From positions 8,889,784-8,953,783 of the forward strand of contig CP136066.1 of the NCBI GenBank assembly GCA_032622095.1: DNA of 64,000 nt, written 5' to 3'. Both the position numbers and the translations under genes were made by a program. The first letter of the stretch is position 1. The number at the start of each line of letters is the position of its first letter. Positions 55,101 to 64,000 of the stretch are shown here, in pieces. The notes below the pieces were generated by a model. It was not told the origin of the DNA, did no database searches, and saw only the letters and a program-made list of their open reading frames with translations. Source of the DNA: Siphonodentalium dalli. Its lineage: Eukaryota; Mollusca; Scaphopoda; Gadilida; Siphonodentaliidae.

Positions 55101-55776
55101 TGCTGCGAACACACGTACGACAGTAGCGATGGCATAGTAGGAGTGACAATTTATTATGGTGGAGTTTGGTGACAATTGGTTGTCATAATTAATATGCCAT
55201 AGCAAGCCATGTCGCCCTCTGAAAATTCGCACAATGAGTCTACCAAGCTCTACCAGCGACGGTCGATTTCTCAAGGATGTATCTACCTGAATGTCTTGTC
55301 GGTGTTGATCTATACTCAACACGCAGTGTTATATTTTGCATGCTAACACACAAGTCCACTTGATAACTTGATGAATAACCCATCTCAACAACCATGATTG
55401 TTCTTACTAATGAAATTAATCTAAGTAGATAAACATGCATGCATTGAGATCATATAAAAAAACGTACCACACTAATGATATATATGTGAGTCAATGAGGA
55501 ATTGCCACCAGGCCACGGTCAAGCACAATTCTGGACGATATATCGTGCAATTATATATATCGTCGTGAATACAATTTAGCAAAACGTAATGAGTAGAGAT
55601 CACCATTGGTGAAAATCAATGGTTAATTGGTCCAGTCGACTCATTGTGCGGAAAATCAGCGGGCGACATGGATAGCTATGGCACATAATTATGACGGACC
55701 AATTGTCACCAAGCTCCACCATAATAAATTGTCACACCTACTATGCCATCGCTACTGTGGTACGTGTGTCCGCAGC
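55101..55776. mobile_element. Fold-back transposon-like unit with ~140-bp arms
   Basis: 55,101-55,240 and 55,637-55,776 are inverted copies sharing, for example, AGTAGCGATGGCATAGTAGG and its complement, with indels. The ~400-bp centre has no coding potential. Confidence 0.75.
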
Positions 55777-56162
55777 CATTGTTCCCGAACGTATCATTTA
55801 CAGGCGTCATATAAAATTAGTTATCACATAATTAGCCACTGAATTCGGCCTCACAAACGTACGTGTATTATCAGCACGTGCGGTGACGTAAGAGCTTAGC
55901 GCAATGATATCGATCTACACATTGTTAATATTATGTTAATTATGAAATGTAATTTGTTTTGGGTTTTTTTTAGTGTTGACACTGAGATAAACATAGTTGA
56001 TAAGGGTGGTTGAACAATTTACCATGAAAGGACATAATTATTTAAAATTGAACTATATTTGTTCTTGAATGTGGTTTTACTTCCACTTTGGTTTTAATAA
56101 AGAAATCAATATTAATTTTGTTAAACCACAGCCGTTTGAAGATAATTGTTCTTTGCTAAAAT
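55777..56162. other. No gene recognised
   Basis: AT-rich; nothing supported. Confidence 0.35.
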
Positions 56163-56320
56163 GTGATTATGTGATAACATGGATAACAAATTCGTCGCAA
56201 TTCTATTCGAAATTTATTAAATCTACTAAATTCGATTCGAGCTTCGCTAAATATCGGCTCGAATCGAATTTAGTGCACGCAGTAATTACATTTCGTATAA
56301 AGTGCGAGTCACTAGAGATC
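56163..56320. repeat. Hairpin MITE related to 8731-8871
   Basis: Inverted arms centred on CTAAATTCGATTCGAGC / GCTCGAATCGAATTTAG near 56,225-56,275, extending to TGTGATAAC and CGTATAAAGTGCGAGT. It shares the TACTAAATTCGATT arm with the hairpin inside the satellite locus. Confidence 0.65.
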
Positions 56321-56969
56321 CTCTATATAGTTGCAAGTGTTAAATTATTAGCCTGAAATAGAACCCACATATTTTATCCTTCTACATTAGACAACAGTCA
56401 GTTGAGTTCTCTTCACATTGGTTGAAGCTTCTTCACCCGGTATATTCTCCCTGTGGTTGTCGCACTGAGCTGGGTGCCGGTTCTCAGGCCGTACTTGTAG
56501 CAGCTATTTGACAGTACTATGAATCCGACGCATTTGGTGTCCCGCATGCAGATTGCAGTGCAGTCCTCTTACACGAACACGTCGCCAATCGACCCCAAGT
56601 ACTTCAGATCATCTCGGGTTTGAACAGCTGGAAATGCCTCCTCGGCGAGCAAGAGGTATTCTGAAATAAATAAATCCACATTTTATACACTACTTTGGGA
56701 GTGGGTTTGAGAATGCTAATGAATTTACAAACAACTTATTACATTAGGTGGGACGTGAACGTTGAGTGTAATGATTACGTCACAGCACGCGGCACCACGG
56801 TATAAATTTCCTAATATTTAACGATATTTCTAACTGAAAATGAAAGTTTATTGATACTTTCATCGAAATGTGAGTATAATTATGTCAGTTTCCTGGCACA
56901 ATTTCACTGTTTAACAATTCCATGACGGCGGGAGCTGCGCAGCTGCAGCATTAAATATACTTTGCCAGT
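56321..56969. other. No gene recognised
   Basis: No frame above background and no clear repeat seen. Confidence 0.35.
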
Positions 56970-57180
56970 ACATTTTATAAAATATTCTCCCATAGGGAGC
57001 CTCGCATGTATACCATGATGCACTGGCTTACAAGGTCAAAGTTAAATTGTTTGGTCAATATATGATATGCCCTTATATATGCTAGGCTACCTGTGGGAGA
57101 CTCACATGTGTAAGACAATGCATTGACACAGGGTTTTCGCAACATTTTAGGAAGATCTAGCTATGGAAGGGTTAAAAGGC
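56970..57180. mobile_element. Diverged hairpin MITE and piggyBac-like end
   Basis: AATGCATTGACACAGGG at 57,117-57,133 and CTCGCATGTATACCATGATG near 57,002 correspond to the CCAATGCATTCTC hairpin family at 15.6 and 40.7 kb but with many changes. GGAAGGGTTAA at 57,166-57,176 looks like a decayed piggyBac-like terminus next to TTAA. Confidence 0.5.
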
Positions 57181-57318
57181 ATCCTCCAGAATAAAATCCT
57201 GTTTTAAATCACTCGGCGTTTGGAAGATTTTAATTTGGCGCGGTGACTTTAAACTGTAATTACAGTGGAGGTGATCATATTCACCAGCCCGGGTGTTATG
57301 TGTTCACTAGGTAGTTTA

Positions 57319-58207
57319 TCTCCTATATATTTTGAGACTTCCGTATATAAATATATATGTGTGTGTGTGTGTACTTTATATAATCGAAAACGGCTGGTCA
57401 GATCGAGCTCAAACTTCCTATATAAGTGTAAAAAAACCACGGGAATGGCCGTCGTCGCGTTTTGGACAAGCTCTGAGCACTCATTCTCCACTCCCAATCA
57501 TCAAAATCACCGCAAGCGGCACTGCGGGGGGTTAAGGCAGGCATGATCTTTATATTGACCATATTTGGAGTTTTTAACCGACTAACGCTCTTTATTGTCA
57601 TCGGCGTTGCTATACGCTCGCAAGTGCCTACGAAACTACGTACGCAAAATGCATTTATCTTGATTAAAAAGGCAGAATTAACGTGTTGTGTGATTCTTAT
57701 GTCTGTCGTTCCTAGGAATGCGGAAATTTTTCAATCATACCTCTTTTAGGGACGGGTACTGCGTGTTGTGTGAACAAAAAAATGCGTGTTGTGTGATTCT
57801 TATGTCTGTCGTTCCTAGGAACGGGGGAAATTTGCATCGGGTCAGTTTTTCCGCCCGATGTACCTTAAATCATACCTCTTTTAGGGACTGGTACTGCGTG
57901 TTGTGTGATTCTTATGTCTTTTCACCTTAAAACGGGTACCCACAAATGATATATATGTTGCTACCTACGGGAAGTGTCATGGACGGGTTAAATTGTGACC
58001 CCGACCTGACATTGACCTTGAAAATGATCAATTCAAGGTCAAAATCGGGAAAAATGCACAATTAACTCATGTTATAAACAAAAAATTAATATTAACTCAT
58101 TGAAAAACAAAACATTAAATTAAAAAATTAATTAAAAATATTAATTAAAAAAGTTAAAAATTGTCATGTTTCTGACGAACGCCGCCAGTGGCGGGCTAAC
58201 CTGCTTG
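57319..58207 (+). mobile_element. Helitron-like non-autonomous unit 1
   Basis: Begins TCTCCTATATATTTTGAG and ends with a short hairpin (CGCCAGTGGCG) about ten bases before CTTG, a decayed CTAG. TC at the 5' end and a hairpin before CTRR at the 3' end are Helitron traits. A (GT)n tract lies near the 5' end and tandem copies of CGTGTTGTGTGATTCTTATG occur at 57,680-57,920. Confidence 0.55.
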
Positions 58208-58901
58208 TCTACTATATATTTTGAGAATTCGTATATAAATATATTTGTATATATGTGTGTATGTGTGTTTATACTTTATAGAATCGAAAACGCCTGCACC
58301 GATTGAGACCAAACTTCCTATCTAAGGGTAAACTCCCACGGGAATGGTCGACGTCGCATTTAGGACAAGCTCTGAGCACTCATTCTCCACTCCCAATTAT
58401 CAAAATCACCGCAAACGGCACTGCGGGGGTTAATAGCGTTGATAGTTAAAGAGCGTTCCTATCCGCAGTGTACATGTAATTGATAAAGAGCGTATGTGCG
58501 TAATGTGATTCTTACGTCTGGGTTTTCGCTATCGATTCACGACCGACCCAAGAGGCGTAACTCTACATTTTTTTTTATCTGTATGACGGGATCTACATGA
58601 CGGGACTTCCACGAATCTTCGGGTGGCCACAAGCACTAAATACACACAATGCTTTCGGGTGACCCCAAGCCGTGAATACCAACAACAACGACATATGCTA
58701 TTTTCTCTTTACGGCAATGTGAGAATATTCCGGTGGCCCCCCAAGCCGTGAATGCCAACAACAACAACATTGTTGGCATACTTCTTTTTGGGACGGGTAC
58801 CATAATTTCTCTTGATTAAAAAAGGCACAATTAACTCATTGAAAAGCCAAAAAAATGTCATGTTTCGGACAAACGCCTCCAGTGGCGGGCTAACCTGCTA
58901 G
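58208..58901 (+). mobile_element. Helitron-like non-autonomous unit 2
   Basis: Abuts unit 1. Starts TCTACTATATATTTTGAG and ends CTGCTAG (CTAG 58,898-58,901) preceded by the hairpin CGCCTCCAGTGGCG. The next unit's TC follows directly, so units lie head to tail. Confidence 0.6.
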
Positions 58902-59040
58902 TCTATTATATATTTTGGGAAATATGTCTGTCTGTGTGTGTGTGTGTGTGTCTGCCTGTCTGTTCGCGATGGACGGACCTACAGTTGACAGATACGTTGT
59001 GTCAATAATTTTGTCCATGAATAATGGGGTTAGTAAATCT
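58902..59040 (+). mobile_element. Helitron-like unit 3, 5' end only
   Basis: Starts TCTATTATATATTTTGGG, then (GT)n and CTGTCTGTTCGCGATGG as in the units at 62.4-63.4 kb, then merges into the tandem repeat at about 59,040. No 3' end found. Confidence 0.5.
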
Positions 59041-59490
59041 GTCAGTGCCCCCCGTGTGGGGTTGGCATTAGCTGTACAGTTGACAGATACGTTGTGTCAA
59101 TAATTTTGTCCATGCATAATGGGGATAGTAAAGGGTTTTGTCCATGTATACTGGTGTTATAAATATTGAGGGGTTGATAAAGTCCATGCATTGTGAAGTT
59201 AAACCATATATTCATTATGAGGTCATAAAGGATTTTGTCCATGTATACTGGTTTTACAAACATTGAGGAGAACATGCATTGTGTCAATAATTTTGTCCAT
59301 GCATAATGGGGTTAGTTAAGGGCTATGTCCATGTATACTGGGGTTATAAACATTGAGGGTTGACAAGTCCATCCATTGTGAAGTTGAACTATATATTCAT
59401 TATGAGGTCATAAAGGGTTGTGTCCATGTATACTGGGGTTACAAACATTGAGGATAATATGAGGGGTTGATAAAGTTCATGCATTGTGAA
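59041..59490 (+). repeat. ~190-bp tandem repeat, two-plus copies
   Basis: Landmarks AATAATTTTGTCCATGCATA, TTTTGTCCATGTATACTGG and CATATATTCATTATGAGG recur in order at about 59,096, 59,285 and partly at 59,410. Individual pieces are also shuffled. Non-coding. Confidence 0.75.
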
Positions 59491-60089
59491 GTTAAAAAAA
59501 ATCATATTTGAATGAAGTCTCTTACTCAGAGCTAAAATAATAAATTAGACTGATCCATTGTTCATTTGAAGGGGTATTTTCATAATGAGCATACGGCAGC
59601 AAGAAATAACTTTCCTGAGATGTATTAATGGATTCCCATTCATTCAGTAGTAGTGATGTTCAGATCTGATAACTTATTAACTGAACATCCATATATGTTC
59701 CGTCACCAGCAAGATTCTAGGGTTCTGACCGGTCAAAGAACCCCTCAATATTTGTTATGTTCCCCTCTTGACATGCGAAACCAAGGGCCTTATGTTTACA
59801 GATTACGTCATGCAGAAAAAGACTGTCGGGGTAAATGTTTCTGCATTTTAACAGTTATCATTCTGTTAACACTAAAAAGGCAGAAAACAAAGATTCCGAC
59901 GGAACATATATGTTAGTGTGGTTCATTGACGATAACATGGTCTGACGTTTACAGCATACAACGTATGTTCAACCTCGATGTTTGCGTCTCAGTTGAACAT
60001 AAATTCCAAGCAGTGAACATCAGACCATGTTTAATACCGTCAATCCACACACAATAACTTATAATATGTGTTTAAAATTGGATTGAAGA
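59491..60089. other. No gene recognised
   Basis: An 87-codon plus frame at 59,653-59,916 has no recognisable motif. Nothing else supported. Confidence 0.35.
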
Positions 60090-60345
60090 CAGACATAAAA
60101 GACTGTCTGAGTAGACAAACTAGTCCATCAGCTGTAGAAAATCAGTGTACATGCGCAAATCAATGTTTGGCCAAAACTAACCTTCATGTAGAAAATTAGA
60201 TGAAAAATAAGAAATTTATATATATTTCGTCTAACTTTCCAAATAATAGTTTCCATAAAAAATTTATTTGTATATGTGCACTGTGATTTTCTACACCTCA
60301 TGCACTAGTTTGTCCTATCAGACAGTCATTTATTTATGTTTTAAA
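60090..60345. repeat. Inverted-repeat (fold-back) unit
   Basis: GACTGTCTGAGTAGACAAAC at 60,100 is mirrored by GTTTGTCCTATCAGACAGTC at 60,309-60,328, and further matches continue inward (ATTTTCTAC / GTAGAAAAT). Loop is AT-rich. Confidence 0.7.
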
Positions 60346-60394
60346 CCAATTTTAAACACAAAGCGCTTTGGTTTAGAGGCTCAAGGTTCCCGGC

Positions 60395-60760
60395 CCTGTT
60401 AGAGTTGGAATCAGATTAAGTGGGCATTTAAGCTCGGTTTTAGCGCACCCCGTAGCGAGAACATTGCCACGCATAAGCGCGATTATCCAAAAATATATGC
60501 ACACAGAATGCACCATGTGAACTATTGTTATGGAAAAAGGTTCATCATGGAATTATGTCAGCCAAAATTTTCACTGTTCAAGTTAGTCAGAATTTAACAA
60601 CGAACATGAAATTCCAAGAAAAATTATTATTTGTGAACGCTCATCAAGAAATAGCCTGTGATACATGTGTGTTGTGCTCGCTAACTGCGTGCACATATTT
60701 TTAATAAGCGCGCTAATATTCGCGTTTAAACAGACCGCCCACTTAATCCGATTCCATCTG
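60395..60760. repeat. Inverted repeat, ~30-bp arms
   Basis: GGAATCAGATTAAGTGGGC near 60,408 is mirrored by GCCCACTTAATCCGATTCC near 60,737, with one mismatch. Possibly the ends of a short TIR element. Confidence 0.65.
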
Positions 60761-61440
60761 TATTTATGGAGTTTGTCTATTACAGTATACATCCTCTTGA
60801 CTGCCAATGTATTACAATATTCATTCTTTGCAATTTTGTATTTTATTCGAAGCAATGATCATTGGGTAACACAAAACCGCCAAAATTACAACTGCCCACA
60901 ACGGCTTTTATAATTTTAGTCAATAACTCTGTTAATCTAATTTGAACATCTGGATAGAAACTTCTGCCGATTTAATTTCTTTTGCCTAAATACCAGCATC
61001 GGTCTGTGATTCGGACATTTCTTTCTGCCATAAATTTGATGTGCAATGTGTAGGATACATTTTGCAAGATAAAATAATCAATGTATTTGTGAACGCGATT
61101 AAAAGTAGATTATAAGCCGTTAGTAGATTTGGTGGTTTTGTGTTGCTCGATGGTCATTACTTCGAATAAAATCCCAATTGTATTGCGCATTTTCGAGCTA
61201 ATTATTCGCGACGAAAAACATTGTGTTGTGTGGGCCAACATATCTGGATGGGAGTGTCAACCGTTGACCCAGGGCTTCATCTGCCAATCAGCTGATAGTT
61301 ACCTGTTCACAGGTAACTAAAAGCAATGCAAGTTGCAAATATTATTTCATAACATAAAATTTATATTGAATGTCTCAAAATAACATGTTTTCATATACAT
61401 TTATAGATGTAATGTCTTTCACATACTAATAATGTCCCAA
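60761..61440. other. No gene recognised
   Basis: Nothing supported beyond short chance frames. Confidence 0.35.
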
Positions 61441-61449
61441 TTTGTGAGA

Positions 61450-61988
61450 AACTGTACTAATTGCAGATGAGTTTATCCATAAATGTCCATTTCCTGGATA
61501 TAGGTGTGTCCTCCGCAACTTGTGATGAAAACAAATTTGTTTGGTAAACAATCAAGTCTAAAACTTCATCACTGACATCAGTCAGAAAAAGTTCCAAGAA
61601 CTCAATTTCTGTTGAATTCTCATCCAAAGAAAGCTGAGGACCGGTATTATTCCTGTCAAATCCTGGAATTGACGACGAACAACATTTTCTGTCCAGGTAT
61701 CAGCAGGTGTTGTTGATTGTTGAGGTGCGCCACCGTGTCGTTGTTGTTGTTGTTGACTTCCGCTATTCACTATCCGTTGAATAAGAACTCAAGTGCTGTG
61801 TTCCCTCAGGTATTATCACTGCAAGTACTAATACTCTCTACTTCATAACGGAGTCCATCGGAGTCGCTATTTTTATCATCGTCAGATTCATTTTCTTCTG
61901 AGTCCGATAAACTGTCATCTAAGTCAGAATAATCTAGTATTTCAACCGGAATTATTTTCTTTCTCTGCCGCAAGATGGCATATAGCAT
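61450..61988 (-). pseudogene. piggyBac transposase N-terminal fragment, frameshifted
   Basis: From ATG 61,988 the frame has an acidic stretch (YSDLDDSLSDSEENESDDDK) as in piggyBac-family N-termini. A second frame gives WTENVVRRQFQDLTG, and a third, on to a stop at about 61,466, gives TGPQLSLDENSTEIEFLELF and VLDLIVYQTNLFSSQV. That order (W....., GP.LSL, .EFLELF.D, IV.QTNLF) matches the transposase domain start of PGBD-type proteins. At least two frame changes; the DDD catalytic core is missing. It could be related to the source of the TTAA-flanked elements here, but their ends cannot be linked to it directly. Confidence 0.7.
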
Positions 61989-62417
61989 CCGCAGAAACTC
62001 AGGTGGACTAAACCAGGTGTATCATGAGAAAAAACATTGAAAAATTACCGATAAAAACGTATACATCATTTTCTATGGAGGCCGCCATTGTTGTTACCCG
62101 GATGTGCATGAAACGGAAGCGGTGCGTAAAAATATTGTTCCGTCACCGGTTCAATCTCTTCTGATTGGTCGATGGAAAATAATCCGGAACAGACGGAAAT
62201 TATGATGGTGTCATGGTGTTGTCCATTATAAAAATAAGATGGACAGATCAGCTTATGGACAAATCCGACCATGGACAAAACATTGTGGGGTTATTTTCAA
62301 AAACATATTTTTTGACCCCACAAAGCTCTTGTCAGAAGTCTCAGACATATGTATTGTGGGATTAACCACACAATACGTAAAAAAAAACCCACAATGCAGC
62401 AATGGACAGACAAATAA
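61989..62417. other. No gene recognised
   Basis: Only chance frames seen; ATTGTGGG / CCCACAAT repeats near 62,282-62,396. Confidence 0.35.
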
Positions 62418-63004
62418 CTTCACAGTGTACCTCCTGTAAGGACTCGAGAACGGCCGAGCCGATTTCGATGAAACTTGGTATGTGGGGGTACTTTCGGCCG
62501 GGGAGTGGCATGGGCCTATTAATTTGCCCGTGCGACGTGACCTTGACCTTGAAATCGGGTCATTTCGAGGTCGAACGCCCGAGTATCACGGGATTTCGAT
62601 GAAAATTAGTGTCTAGGGATACTTTCGTATGGAGAGTGTCGTAAGCCTATTCGTTTGCCCGTGCGACGTGACCTTGACCTTGAAATCGGGTCAATTCAAG
62701 GTCAAAATGCGAATTTTTATGGGATTTCGACGAAATTTGATACATAGGGATACTTTTGTCCACAGAGTGTCCAAATCGTGACCCCGACCTGACCTTGACC
62801 TCCAATATGATCAATTCGAGGTCAAATCGGGTAAAACCGGATGGATTTCGACGAGTACTTTTGTCGGGTACTTTTGTTTTGGACTGGTCAAATCGTGACC
62901 CCACCTGACCTTGACATTCAAAATGGACAATGCAAGGTCAAATCGCGCAATTCGCCGAAAAGCAGAGGGGAAACAGCCCGGACGAAGTCGGGTCCACCTG
63001 CTAG
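62418..63004 (+). mobile_element. Helitron-like unit with nuclear-receptor-like half-sites
   Basis: 3' end is a hairpin CCCGGACGAAGTCGGG followed by CTGCTAG (CTAG 63,001-63,004). The 5' end is missing or diverged. The body has tandem subunits (GTGCGACGTGACCTTGACCT, ATTTCGATGAAA) and several TGACCTTGACCTT / TCAAGGTCA sequences, for example at 62,538, 62,669, 62,696 and 62,790. Confidence 0.6.
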
Positions 63005-63449
63005 TCTTCTATTATATATTTTGGAAGATCTGTGTGTGTGTGTGTGTGTGTGTATGTCTGTCTGTCTGTTCGCGATGGACTCGAAAACGACCGAACCGAT
63101 TTCGATGATACTTGGTATGTGGGAGCACTTTCGGCCGTGGAGTGGCATGGGCCTGTTAATTTGCCTGTGCGACGTGACATTGAAATCAGGTCATTTCAAG
63201 GTCGAACGCCCGAGTATCACGGGATTTCGATGACAATTATTGTCTGGGGATACTTTCGTATTGGGAGTGTCGTAAGCCTATTCGTTTGCCCGTGCGACGT
63301 GAACTTGACCTTCAAATTGGGTCAATTCAAGGTCAAATCGTGACCCCACCTGACCTTGACCTTCATAATGGACAATTCAAAGTCAAATCGCGCAATTCAA
63401 AGAAAAGCAGAGGCGAAACAACCCGGACGAAGTCGGGTCCACCAGCTAG
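63005..63449 (+). mobile_element. Helitron-like unit, complete ends
   Basis: 5' TCTTCTATTATATATTTTGG directly after the previous unit's CTAG, then (GT)n and CTGTCTGTCTGTTCGCGATG. 3' end is the same CCCGGACGAAGTCGGG hairpin and CTAG at 63,446-63,449. 445 bp. It carries the same body and half-site motifs as its neighbour. TC...hairpin...CTAG with T after it is the expected Helitron form. Confidence 0.65.
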
Positions 63450-63489
63450 TATATATATATACATGAACTTGATATGGTCCGAAGCAAAA

Positions 63490-64000
63490 TTTAAGTTTTA
63501 AATAACAAGACCATTTTACCCTCAGAACTATATGATATATGTGCGGGCTTTACTAAAATTATGACCGATGCTGCGGGCAAAACATTTGGAACTTTCGTTC
63601 CTGTGCGACAACGTAATAATATTGCCCCAGATAAAAATAAACCGTGGTTTGACCAGGATTGTAAACAGGCTAGGAAGAAGTTTAACATATCAAAACCGTG
63701 ATAAATCTAAATCAAATAAAGAATTACTAAAATATGCTGGAAAGTGGCAAGAAATTTATTGTATCTTTATAGACTGTCGAAAAGCATTTGATACGATTTG
63801 GAGGGACGCATTGCGGCTAAAAAAGATGAACTATGATATTAATGGTAAAGTCCTAAATATTATAAAGGATATGTATGGCAAAATTAACATTTGTGTCAGA
63901 GACAACAACTCTATGTCTGACGTTTTTTTCTAAGTAAAATTGGCCTATTCCAAGGTGATATAATGTCACCTTTCTTATTTTCTCTCTATGTAAATGATTT
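63490..64000 (+). pseudogene. LINE ORF2 fragment: endonuclease-RT linker and RT core, cut by window end
   Basis: Frame one gives KPWFDQDCKQARKKFN (about 63,640-63,690), the linker motif between endonuclease and RT in non-LTR elements, and then a stop. Another frame gives IYCIFIDCRKAFDTIWRD (RT motif A, with the first catalytic Asp) and DMYGKINICVRD. After a further shift, GDIMSPFLFSLYVND (motif B) reaches the window edge. The region between linker and RT is shorter than usual, so there is a deletion. It may be the same family as the fragments at 16.4 and 18.7 kb, which hold only the C-terminal part. Confidence 0.8.

Overview
The window looks like gene-poor, repeat-dense nuclear DNA of an animal, probably a marine invertebrate. 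It is AT-rich, carries tRNA-derived SINE, LINE, LTR, hAT, mariner-like, piggyBac-like and Helitron-like sequences and several satellites, and shows no operons or convincing host exons. A mollusc or other lophotrochozoan is a guess from repeat style only. I see no rRNA, tRNA or CRISPR locus.

Layout. 1-8.2 kb: dispersed and tandem duplications, a 50-bp satellite (5048-5326) and two copies of a mariner-like MITE. 8.2-12.9 kb: a third MITE copy whose end has expanded into a 25-bp satellite, interrupted by a hairpin element, a hAT-like element with 8-bp target-site duplications and a tRNA-derived SINE. 12.9-21.6 kb: LINE fragments, a TTAA-flanked MITE, a fold-back element and a TIR element. 21,650-38,636: a Polinton/Maverick. 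38.6-39.7 kb: a 53-bp minisatellite. 40.7-43.5 kb: a TTAA-flanked piggyBac-like element. 44,522-49,636: an LTR retroelement without coding capacity. 49.6-64 kb: tandem and inverted repeats, Helitron-like units, a piggyBac transposase fragment and LINE reverse transcriptase at the right edge.

The Polinton is the centre of interest. Its core genes all lie on the minus strand in the order polB, unknown protein, packaging ATPase, two basic proteins, a conserved unknown, integrase, small membrane protein, penton-like minor capsid protein, basic protein, double-jelly-roll major capsid protein, Cys/His protein and adenain-like protease. The set is nearly complete but broken: I count seven in-frame stop codons (polB five, capsid one, protease one) and about five frameshifts (integrase two, polB, ATPase and penton one each), so this copy looks dead but fairly young. 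The TIRs hold 30-bp repeats arranged as an internal palindrome. A LINE has jumped into the right one.

Between polB and the right TIR is a module I have not seen described: three small transcription units on both strands, each ending in a canonical replication-dependent histone 3' stem-loop (6-bp stem, TTTC loop, AAAAC 5' flank, a purine-rich downstream element 12-15 nt later). There are four stem-loops in all, one with compensatory stem changes. Two of the units are preceded by near-identical ~580-bp blocks. The largest encodes an OTU/vertnin-like protein. The hypothesis is that the element tied expression of accessory genes to host S phase through SLBP/U7 processing, while its core genes use ordinary polyadenylation.
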